DNA of 64,000 bases from Sulfurimonas sp. HSL3-2 (lineage in GTDB: Bacteria; Campylobacterota; Campylobacteria; Campylobacterales; Sulfurimonadaceae): NCBI RefSeq assembly GCF_039645965.1, contig NZ_CP147917.1, positions 806,001 through 870,000 on the forward strand, written 5' to 3'. This document shows positions 44,815-52,415 of this stretch, in pieces. Below the pieces are notes generated by a model. That model saw only the letters and a program-made list of their open reading frames with translations. It did no database searches and was not told the DNA's origin. Both the position numbers and the translations under genes were made by a program. Each line of letters opens with the position of its first letter. The first letter of the stretch is position 1.

Positions 44815-46088
44815 AAAATGTAAAAGTATATCCGTCAAAAGAGTTCGTATTTACGACAGATAAGATCGCGTCTGATAAATCTATCTCTCACCGCTCTGTG
44901 ATGTTTGCCATGCTGGCAGACGGAGAATCGACAGTGAAAAACTTTTTACGTGCAGAGGATACTTTGAACTCTTTAGAGATCGTAAAGAACCTCGGTGCTA
45001 AAGTTGTCGATGACGGTGATGTGATAAAGATCAGCTCATCAGGCATCAAAGAGAGTGAGAATATACTAGATTGTGGAAACTCAGGAACGGGTATACGTCT
45101 TTTTTGCGGACTTTTAAGTTCAGCAGAGGGACATTTTGTCTTAACGGGAGATGAGTATCTCCGCCGTCGTCCTATGAAAAGAGTGACTGCACCGCTTCGC
45201 GATATCGGTGCAAAACTTGACGGAAGAAATGACGGAGACTTGGCACCACTTAGTATCAGAGGTTCATCTTTAAAGGCGTTTGATTATGAGAGCAAGATAG
45301 CTTCTGCACAGGTAAAAAGTGCAATGATCCTTGCAGCCCTTAGATCAGACGGTGTCTGTACATACAGCGAGCCGGAGCTCAGCCGTGACCATACGGAGAG
45401 AATGTTAAAAGGGATGGGTGCGGATATAAAAGTGGAAGGTCTAAAGACTACTATCACTCCGCTTACAAAACTTTTATCACCCTTAGACATACGTGTTCCA
45501 GCCGATCCTTCGAGTGCATTTTTCTTTGCAGTAGCAGCAGCGATAACTCCAGATTCATCAGTCACACTTCAAGGCGTAACATTAAACAAAACACGCATAG
45601 AAGCATTTAAAGCACTAGAGCGTATGGGTGCAGACATTAGGTATGATCTGACAGACGATAAGTATGAGCCGATCGGTGATATAACGGTAAAATATGCGCC
45701 GTTAAAAGCGATAACAGTCGAGGACAATATCTCTTGGCTTATCGATGAGCTTCCTGCGCTTTCCATCGCTTTTGCTTGTGCAGAGGGTGTAAGTGTTGTA
45801 AAAAATGCCGAAGAGCTTCGTGTAAAAGAGAGTGACAGGATATCAACGGTCGTAGAGGGTCTTAGATCTTGCGGAATCAAAGTAGACGAGGTAAAAGACG
45901 GCTACAGTGTAAAGGGCGGTGAACTTAAAAGTGCCGTTGTGGACAGTCACGGTGATCATAGAATAGCGATGAGTTTTATCATTGCAGGACTAAGATGCGG
46001 TATGGAAGTAAAAGATATAGATTGTATCAACACTTCGTTTCCAAACTTTTTTGAACTTTTACAAAATTTGACTACAATCGAGTATTGA
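44811..46088 (+). CDS. aroA: 3-phosphoshikimate 1-carboxyvinyltransferase (EPSP synthase)
   Basis: AroA joins PEP to shikimate-3-phosphate in aromatic amino-acid synthesis. The shikimate phosphate site (DKSISHRSVMFA) near residue 23 and LDCGNSGTGIRLFCGLL are intact, as are RRPMKRV and the later RVKESDRIS motif. The length (425) is normal. It overlaps pheT by 4 bp and is followed by ispH after 4 bp, the order known from H. pylori and Campylobacter. Confidence 0.97.
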   Translation: MKNVKVYPSKEFVFTTDKIASDKSISHRSVMFAMLADGESTVKNFLRAEDTLNSLEIVKNLGAKVVDDGDVIKISSSGIKESENILDCGNSGTGIRLFCGLLSSAEGHFVLTGDEYLRRRPMKRVTAPLRDIGAKLDGRNDGDLAPLSIRGSSLKAFDYESKIASAQVKSAMILAALRSDGVCTYSEPELSRDHTERMLKGMGADIKVEGLKTTITPLTKLLSPLDIRVPADPSSAFFFAVAAAITPDSSVTLQGVTLNKTRIEAFKALERMGADIRYDLTDDKYEPIGDITVKYAPLKAITVEDNISWLIDELPALSIAFACAEGVSVVKNAEELRVKESDRISTVVEGLRSCGIKVDEVKDGYSVKGGELKSAVVDSHGDHRIAMSFIIAGLRCGMEVKDIDCINTSFPNFFELLQNLTTIEY

Positions 46089-46092
46089 TACA

Positions 46093-46917
46093 ATGAAAAT
46101 AGAACTTGCCGAGAATTATGGATTTTGTTTTGGTGTTAAACGTGCTATTAAGATAGCGGAGGAGAACAGAAACTCTGTTACTTACGGTCCGCTTATCCAT
46201 AATGCAAAAGAGATCCAAAGACTCGACAGTGACTATAAAGTCGGACTCACGGAAGATATATCTACTTTTAAAACCGGCGACAAGGCAGTCATCAGGACTC
46301 ACGGTATACCAAAAGCGGAACTAGAACTCTTAACTGATAAAGGAGTAGAAGTAGTCGACGCTACATGCCCTTATGTGACTAAGCCTCAGCAGATATGTGA
46401 AGAGATGAGCGAACAAGGATATGATATCGTCATATTCGGTGATGAGGCGCATCCGGAGATAAAAGGCGTAAAGAGCTACGCTGCAAACGGTGCATATGTC
46501 GTCAGCTCTACTGATGATCTCGAAGATCTAAAACTCAAAGATCGTATAGCTCTTGTTGCGCAGACAACCCGTAAAGTAGAAGAGTATCTTCAGATCGCCA
46601 ACTATCTGATTCCCAGACATAAAGAGGTCAGAGTCTTTAATACTATTTGTAACGCGACGTTTGAAAATCAGGATGCTGTTAGAAAATTGGCAAAAAGAGC
46701 GGATGTGATGGTGATAATCGGCGGTAAAAACTCATCAAATACAAAACAGCTTTATTCCATTGCAAAAGAGTATTGCAATGACAGTTATCATATTGAAGAT
46801 GAAAAAGATATAGATATGTCTTGGTTTGATTCAAAGGAACTATGCGGCATCAGTGCAGGAGCATCTACACCTGACTGGATCATTCAAAAAGTAGTGACTG
46901 CTATACAAAACAGATAA
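46093..46917 (+). CDS. ispH: 4-hydroxy-3-methylbut-2-enyl diphosphate reductase
   Basis: IspH is the last enzyme of the MEP isoprenoid pathway and yields IPP and DMAPP. Its three iron-sulfur cysteines are in YGFCFGVKRAI, DATCPYVTKPQ and NTICNATFENQ. The catalytic THG and SSNT-type motifs (KNSSNTKQL) are also present. The length (274) is that of the short form. In related genomes rpsA usually follows; here a 337-bp non-coding gap and the glycogen cluster follow instead. Confidence 0.97.
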   Translation: MKIELAENYGFCFGVKRAIKIAEENRNSVTYGPLIHNAKEIQRLDSDYKVGLTEDISTFKTGDKAVIRTHGIPKAELELLTDKGVEVVDATCPYVTKPQQICEEMSEQGYDIVIFGDEAHPEIKGVKSYAANGAYVVSSTDDLEDLKLKDRIALVAQTTRKVEEYLQIANYLIPRHKEVRVFNTICNATFENQDAVRKLAKRADVMVIIGGKNSSNTKQLYSIAKEYCNDSYHIEDEKDIDMSWFDSKELCGISAGASTPDWIIQKVVTAIQNR

Positions 46918-46949
46918 ACCTCCCTTCTATGCGTAAATATTTCAGTTAA

Positions 46950-46968
46950 CTAAACACTTAGTGTTTAG
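46950..46968. promoter_or_regulatory. 9-1-9 inverted repeat (possible operator)
   Basis: CTAAACACT and AGTGTTTAG are perfect reverse complements separated by one base. The symmetry resembles a dimeric repressor site, but the position is far (about 290 bp) from the first glycogen gene. Confidence 0.45.
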
Positions 46969-46969
46969 A

Positions 46970-47020
46970 TTTGTAACAAAAAAAATGAGTATTTTTTCAT
47001 ATGTTACAAAATTTTTTTTT
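46970..47020 (+). terminator. Inverted repeat followed by a T-tract behind ispH
   Basis: TTTGTAAC (46970-46977) and GTTACAAA (47003-47010) are perfect complements around a 25-nt loop. A tract of nine Ts (47012-47020) follows. The long loop makes it a weak but plausible terminator for the pheS-ispH operon. Confidence 0.45.
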
Positions 47021-47073
47021 GTTTACATTTATGTATGTTTTTAAGATAAGATAATAATAGCTTATTTATCTTG

Positions 47074-47079
47074 TATAAT
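47074..47079 (+). promoter_or_regulatory. Candidate distal -10 element for the glycogen cluster
   Basis: TATAAT within TTGTATAATA, 176 bp upstream of the first start codon. If used, it gives a long 5' leader containing the TAGGTACCTA palindrome. Confidence 0.35.
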
Positions 47080-47185
47080 ACATAACAGTTGTAGGTACCT
47101 AAATAAAAGATTTTAGGAACGAAAAACTACATAAATTCGATGTAAAACAAATAGTAAAATTTTTTGCATATTAAGAAAATAGATA

Positions 47186-47191
47186 TATAAT
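47186..47191 (+). promoter_or_regulatory. Candidate proximal -10 element for the glycogen cluster
   Basis: TATAAT within GATATATAATTG, 64 bp upstream of the first start codon. No clear -35 element is seen. Confidence 0.4.
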
Positions 47192-47254
47192 TGACTGCAT
47201 TTAAAGATTACAAAAAAGTTTTAAACGGATTTAGTAAATAAATGAAGGTAGATT

Positions 47255-48928
47255 ATGAAACTTCACTCTTACGACATCAATAAAAAATTCAGTACAAGTG
47301 TAGCTTATTTCTCAATGGAATTTGCAATCGATCAAGCTCTTAAAATATATTCAGGCGGTTTGGGATTTCTATCCGGTTCTCATATGAGAAGTGCGTATGA
47401 TCTGAAACAAAATATCGTCGGAGTCGGCATTTTATGGAGTTTTGGTTATTATGATCAGGTCCGAAATGAAGATCGTACATTAAAACCGCAATATACGAGA
47501 AAATTTTACTACTTTTTAGAAGATCTCAATGTAAAAGTCAGTGTAAAAGTCCAGAACAAAGATGTGGTCGTAAAGGCTTTTTTACTGCATCCTGATGTTT
47601 TTGGTACCGCTCCTATCATCCTGCTATCAACCGACACGGATGAAAATGATTATCTTTCCCGTACGATCACGCATAAACTCTATGAAGAAAATGAAAGAAC
47701 CCGTGTTGCGCAGGAGATTGTCTTGGGTGTGGGTGGAGTAAGAGTCTTAGAAGCTATTAACAGAAGTGTCGATATCTATCATATGAACGAGGGACATTCG
47801 CTGCCGCTAGTATATGAACTATACAACCGCTATAAAGATATACAAGTCCTAAGAGAACAGATCGTGTTTACTACACATACTCCAGAAGCTGCGGGAAACG
47901 AAGTCCATAATTTACATTTTTTAGATGAGATGGGCTTTTTCAGCGGATTGGATCTAGATACTGTCCGTTCTATAAGCGGCCATCAAAAAGACGATAATTT
48001 TAGTTTGACCGTCGGTGCACTAAGAGCATCAAAAAGAGCCAATGCTGTTTCTAAGATCCATCAAAGAGTCTCTAACGAGATGTGGTCAAATGTTGAAGAT
48101 AAATGTGAGATCATCTCAATTACGAATGCTCAAAATAAAAAGTACTGGGCAGATAAGACACTTTTACGTGCACTTGATGAGCATGAAGATTATGAGCTGG
48201 TCGCAAGAAAAAAACACTTGAAGAAACTACTTTTTGACGAAGTGGCAGATCAGACAGGAAAGATGTTCGATCCTGAGATATTGACCATTGTCTGGGCAAG
48301 AAGATTCGCCGAATATAAGAGACCGGGACTTCTAAAGCATGATCTTAACAGATTTATAAAGTTCATTGAAAATACAGAGATGCCTGTTCAGATCATTTGG
48401 GCAGGAAAACCATATCCTACAGACCACGGTGCAATAGATATCTTTAATGAACTGATATATATCGGACACAGACATCCAAATATTGCCGTGTTGATCGATT
48501 ATGAACTCTCATTATCCAGACTCTTAAAACAGGGAAGCGATATCTGGCTCAACACTCCTAGAATCACGAGAGAAGCATGCGGGACAAGTGGGATGTCCGC
48601 TAGTATGAACGGTTCTATCCACTTTTCTATAAATGATGGATGGCACCCTGAATTTGCAAGAGACCGCAGAAATGCTTTTACAATACCTGAAGTCGATCAT
48701 AATCTAAGCGTGACAGAACAGGATACGACAGACAACAAAAACTTGATGGATATTTTAGAAGAGGTTGTCGTTCCGATCTATTATAATAAACCTAAAAAAT
48801 GGATCAAGATTATGAAAAATGCTATGACGGAGATAGATATAGAATTTGATTCTACAAGATTGGCAAGAGATTACTATGAGTTGTTGTATGATTATAAATA
48901 TTCCAGCGATATAGAGGAACCAAAATAA
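47255..48928 (+). CDS. GT35 alpha-glucan phosphorylase-like protein lacking the PLP lysine
   Basis: This 557-residue GT35-fold protein is a shortened relative of alpha-glucan phosphorylases (usually 800 residues or more). Most family motifs are present: FSMEFAIDQALKIYSGGLGFL near the start (quoted here minus its first residues), HMNEGHSLPLVYE, TTHTPEAAGNE, ARRFAEYKRPG and AGKPYPTD. In the block EACGTSGMSASMNG the lysine that binds pyridoxal phosphate (GTSGMK in relatives) is Ser448 (codon TCC at 48596). Phosphorolysis as known would need that lysine, so this protein may use another donor or be regulatory. It is the first gene of the cluster and overlaps pfkA by 1 bp. Confidence 0.85.
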   Translation: MKLHSYDINKKFSTSVAYFSMEFAIDQALKIYSGGLGFLSGSHMRSAYDLKQNIVGVGILWSFGYYDQVRNEDRTLKPQYTRKFYYFLEDLNVKVSVKVQNKDVVVKAFLLHPDVFGTAPIILLSTDTDENDYLSRTITHKLYEENERTRVAQEIVLGVGGVRVLEAINRSVDIYHMNEGHSLPLVYELYNRYKDIQVLREQIVFTTHTPEAAGNEVHNLHFLDEMGFFSGLDLDTVRSISGHQKDDNFSLTVGALRASKRANAVSKIHQRVSNEMWSNVEDKCEIISITNAQNKKYWADKTLLRALDEHEDYELVARKKHLKKLLFDEVADQTGKMFDPEILTIVWARRFAEYKRPGLLKHDLNRFIKFIENTEMPVQIIWAGKPYPTDHGAIDIFNELIYIGHRHPNIAVLIDYELSLSRLLKQGSDIWLNTPRITREACGTSGMSASMNGSIHFSINDGWHPEFARDRRNAFTIPEVDHNLSVTEQDTTDNKNLMDILEEVVVPIYYNKPKKWIKIMKNAMTEIDIEFDSTRLARDYYELLYDYKYSSDIEEPK

Positions 48929-49887
48929 TGGCATTTGCAATAATATGTTCAGGCGGCGATGCGCCCGGTATGAATCCGGCTATTAAAAAATTTGTTGATT
49001 ATACGTATAAAAAAGGTGAGGATGCATATCTTATCTATGATGGATTAGACGGACTTATCGATAATAAAATCAAAAAAGCGACACATAAAGATGTCGCGGG
49101 AATAGTCCACTTTGGCGGGACTATTATCCGCTCATCACGCTCGAAAAGATTTTTTGAATATGAATATAGAAAACAGGCGTATGAGAATCTAAAAGCATTA
49201 GGGATAAAGGGTCTTGTCGTGTTAGGCGGAGACGGGACATTTAGAGCGATGCAGAAGCTCAGTTCAGAGTTTGATATCAACTTCGTAGGTGTCCCTTCAA
49301 CCATCGATAACGATATATACGGGACAGAGTACTGCTTGGGTGTAGATACTGCTTTAAACGTGATACGCGATGCACTTGATAAGATCAGAGATACCGCATC
49401 ATCTTTTAACAGAGCATTCTTAGTAGAGGTGATGGGTAGAGATTGCGGGTATCTTGCAATTGCTTCAGCGATAGTAAGCGGAGCGGAGATCTGTGTTATT
49501 CCCGAGATCGAATTTAAAAAAGAGGCACTGCAAAACAGGTTGATTCAAGAGATAAAAGATGGCAGAAACTATATCTTGGCAATAATCTCAGAAGGAGCAA
49601 AACAAACATCTGAAGTCCATAGCTGGATCCAAGAAACATTTAACTTAGAGACCAGAGTGAGTATATTGGGACATATTCAAAGAGGAGGCAATCCGAGCGT
49701 ACATGACAGGATGATGGCATTTGATTTTACAATTCGTGCAATAGATTATCTCTTAGAACACAGTGATTCAAATAAAGTAGTCGTATATAACAGCGGAAAG
49801 TTCGATTTTATGGAAATTGAGGAAGTCGTTTCAAACAAATACCAGCTTCCTGAACATCTTTTAAATTCAATTAATTATCTCGATTAA
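48928..49887 (+). CDS. pfkA: 6-phosphofructokinase
   Basis: PfkA phosphorylates fructose 6-phosphate in glycolysis and would let stored glucan feed lower glycolysis. The nucleotide loop GGDGT (100-104) has Gly, not the Asp of pyrophosphate enzymes, which favours ATP use. The catalytic motif STIDND (124-129) contains Asp127, with Ser124 where ATP enzymes usually have Gly and PPi enzymes Lys. MGRDCGYLA and RVSILGHIQRGG are intact. Length 319. Many Campylobacterota lack this enzyme. It overlaps the GT35 gene by 1 bp. Confidence 0.93.
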   Translation: MAFAIICSGGDAPGMNPAIKKFVDYTYKKGEDAYLIYDGLDGLIDNKIKKATHKDVAGIVHFGGTIIRSSRSKRFFEYEYRKQAYENLKALGIKGLVVLGGDGTFRAMQKLSSEFDINFVGVPSTIDNDIYGTEYCLGVDTALNVIRDALDKIRDTASSFNRAFLVEVMGRDCGYLAIASAIVSGAEICVIPEIEFKKEALQNRLIQEIKDGRNYILAIISEGAKQTSEVHSWIQETFNLETRVSILGHIQRGGNPSVHDRMMAFDFTIRAIDYLLEHSDSNKVVVYNSGKFDFMEIEEVVSNKYQLPEHLLNSINYLD

Positions 49888-49900
49888 AGGAGCACTCTAT

Positions 49901-52405
49901 ATGAAAGCAGTAGTAATGGCAGGTGGATTCGGTACAAGAATCCAACCACTGACACACTCTATTCCCAAACCTATGTTACCTATCATGAACAAACCTATGA
50001 TGGAACATACGATGATGATGCTAAAGGATCTGGGTATAAAAGAGTTTATTGTGCTTTTGTATTTTAAGCCGGATATTATTAAAGAGTATTTTAAAGACGG
50101 CAGTGACCTCGGTATAAAGATCACATATGTAGTCCCGGAGGATGATTACGGGACTGCCGGTGCAGTTAAGCTTGCACAAGAGTATATCGGTGATGAGAAC
50201 TTTATTGTCATAAGCGGAGATCTTGTGACAGATTTTGATTTTCAAAAACTGTTTGATTTTCATGCAGCTAAAAAATCAAAACTCTCCATCGGACTTACTT
50301 CTGTAGAAAACCCTTTGCAATTCGGTGTGGTCATTGCTAATGAAGATAATGTGATCGAGAAATTTTTGGAAAAACCGAGCTGGGGTGAAGTATTCAGCGA
50401 TACTATAAATACGGGTATATATGTTATAGAACCGGAGATTTTAAATTATATCCCTGAAAATGAAAATTTCGATTTTGCAAAAGACCTTTTTCCCTCTTTA
50501 ATGCAAAAAGAGATAGATTTAATGGGCTACAACCTTAGCGGGTATTGGCGAGACGTAGGAAATCCTGAAAGCTATAGAGAAGTGTATGAAGATATATTGA
50601 ACTGTCGAATAAAATTTGATATATCCGGGTATAAAAAAGAGTATCCTGACGGTACGTTATATACAGCATCCAGGTATGATCTAGATCCGACGGTAGAGAT
50701 CATAGGTACAGTTGTTTTAGGTGATAATGTTACTCTAAAAAAAGGTGTGAAACTCAGTAATGTCGTCATAGGCGATAATGTCACGATCGGAGCATTGAGC
50801 AAGGTCAGAAACTGTGTGTTTTGGAATAATATAGAGATCGATAAACATGCAAAACTTGATAACTGTATTATCTGTAACAACAATATAATCGGTAAAAACG
50901 TTACAGTGAAAGCAGGATTGATCCTGGCTGAAGGTTGTGAGGTCGGTGAGTTGACATCCATTGAACAGGATGTCATCATCTGGCCCGATAAAAAGATAGA
51001 ACCTGCATCCATTGTCAGTCATAACATCATCTTGGGAAGCAGATATAAAAACTCGATCTTTGAAAATGGAACCGTATTTGGGACGAGTAATGTCGAACTT
51101 TCATGTGAAATGGTGACAAAACTGGCTGAAGCTTTTGCTGCACAGCTTCCAATCGGTTCAAAAGTGGTAGTGGGAAGAGATGATGACAGAAGTTCCCGTA
51201 TGCTCAAACGTGCTTTTCTAGGCGGATTATTATCTGCGGGTATAAACGTACAGGATATTAAAAGTGCTCCGCAGTCTGTTTTAAGATTTACATTGGCAAA
51301 TGATAATGATCTGGTCGCCGGAGCTCACTTTAAGCGGTCTATTATCGATACCAGAAACTCAGAGATAACGTTTTTCAATGATGAAGCTATACGTTTAGAT
51401 TCTAACGCGGCAAAAGCTATTGAAAAACTGTTTTTTACTGAAAAATTTCGCAGAGTCGAGTATTCAAAAATTGGAAAGATATATGAAACGCATTATAAAA
51501 CTGAGTGTACAAGTTATAAATATGCGATAGAAAGAACTTTAGACCACTCAAGTATCAAATACAGTAATTTTCGTGTTGCAGTCGATCTTATGCACGGTAG
51601 TACTGCGGAGATGTTTCCCGGAATACTCAATGACCTCGGTATAGAAAATATCGTATTAAACGCTTATTATGATGAACAAAAACTTTCAAATATGCGGGCA
51701 CTGCGAAAACGTTCAGAAGAAGATATATCAAAGATCGTTAAAAGTCTGGACTATGATATGGGTGTCATGATCTATCCAAATGTACAAAGGATCACATTAA
51801 TAGCTGATAACGGAGAGGTCTTAAATAAGATAAATGCACTTTACAGCGTGTTATATCTGTTAAATATGGATCTCAAAGAGAATAAGAAAAAAACAGTCTT
51901 CTTACCTAGCTGGGCGCCGGATATCATCTATTTTGAGAATCTTATAATCGAGCGCGGAAAATATTCCGACTTTAAAGCTGAACAGCTTAAAAAATATGAT
52001 CTTATTGCAACGGTCGACGGTAACTTTAGCTTTAAAGAGTTCAGCTATACCAGAGATGCCATGTATGCAAGTTTAAAGATAATGGAGTTACTAAGCTATA
52101 ATAATATTAAACTATCAGCGGTGTCAAAAATGATAGATGATTTTTATTATAAAACTTTTAAAGTAGATTGTCCGCAATCTCTAAAAGGGAAGATGATGAG
52201 AATGTTCCTGGAAGATGCAAAAGGTAAAAAGTCATCATTGGTAGACGGTGTGAAAATCTGGGAAAATGATACCAACTGGATATTGATGATACCTGATCAG
52301 TATAGTGAATATTTGAACATCTATATTCAAGCGATAGATGAAAAAGCCGGAAACGCACTCTACGAAAGATACAGTGCAAAAATGACCGAATGGTCTGCTA
52401 AATAA
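49901..52405 (+). CDS. Sugar-1-phosphate nucleotidyltransferase fused to an inactive phosphohexomutase-like domain
   Basis: This 834-residue fusion has an intact N-terminal nucleotidyltransferase (AGGFGTRIQPLT near residue 6, PKPMLP, GTAGAVKLAQ, SGDLVTDF and YWRDVGNPESY). A left-handed beta-helix of hexapeptide repeats follows (about 250-375), then a phosphohexomutase-like domain (about 380-830). In the latter the catalytic TASHNP is A473-G-A-H-F-K478, and the metal loop DGDxDR is Y625-P-N-V-Q-R630, so mutase activity is very unlikely. Relatives are annotated as GDP-mannose pyrophosphorylases. With no glgC nearby it is a candidate NDP-glucose source for the glycogen synthases. Confidence 0.88.
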   Translation: MKAVVMAGGFGTRIQPLTHSIPKPMLPIMNKPMMEHTMMMLKDLGIKEFIVLLYFKPDIIKEYFKDGSDLGIKITYVVPEDDYGTAGAVKLAQEYIGDENFIVISGDLVTDFDFQKLFDFHAAKKSKLSIGLTSVENPLQFGVVIANEDNVIEKFLEKPSWGEVFSDTINTGIYVIEPEILNYIPENENFDFAKDLFPSLMQKEIDLMGYNLSGYWRDVGNPESYREVYEDILNCRIKFDISGYKKEYPDGTLYTASRYDLDPTVEIIGTVVLGDNVTLKKGVKLSNVVIGDNVTIGALSKVRNCVFWNNIEIDKHAKLDNCIICNNNIIGKNVTVKAGLILAEGCEVGELTSIEQDVIIWPDKKIEPASIVSHNIILGSRYKNSIFENGTVFGTSNVELSCEMVTKLAEAFAAQLPIGSKVVVGRDDDRSSRMLKRAFLGGLLSAGINVQDIKSAPQSVLRFTLANDNDLVAGAHFKRSIIDTRNSEITFFNDEAIRLDSNAAKAIEKLFFTEKFRRVEYSKIGKIYETHYKTECTSYKYAIERTLDHSSIKYSNFRVAVDLMHGSTAEMFPGILNDLGIENIVLNAYYDEQKLSNMRALRKRSEEDISKIVKSLDYDMGVMIYPNVQRITLIADNGEVLNKINALYSVLYLLNMDLKENKKKTVFLPSWAPDIIYFENLIIERGKYSDFKAEQLKKYDLIATVDGNFSFKEFSYTRDAMYASLKIMELLSYNNIKLSAVSKMIDDFYYKTFKVDCPQSLKGKMMRMFLEDAKGKKSSLVDGVKIWENDTNWILMIPDQYSEYLNIYIQAIDEKAGNALYERYSAKMTEWSAK

Positions 52406-52415
52406 GGACAGTACA

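Larger units (their letters stand above)
46918..47254 (+). promoter_or_regulatory. AT-rich 337-bp intergenic region upstream of the glycogen cluster
   Basis: This is the longest non-coding stretch in the window. It holds a 9-1-9 inverted repeat, a second inverted repeat followed by a T-tract, a 10-bp palindrome TAGGTACCTA at 47092-47101 and two TATAAT boxes (47074-47079 and 47186-47191). I see no tRNA or credible short gene. It probably combines the end of the ispH operon with the control region of the glycogen cluster. Confidence 0.6.

Noticed and set aside
46918-47254. Possible small RNA or riboswitch upstream of the glycogen cluster
   Set aside because: The inverted repeats do not assemble into any riboswitch or sRNA fold I recognise; only promoter-like and terminator-like elements are supported.
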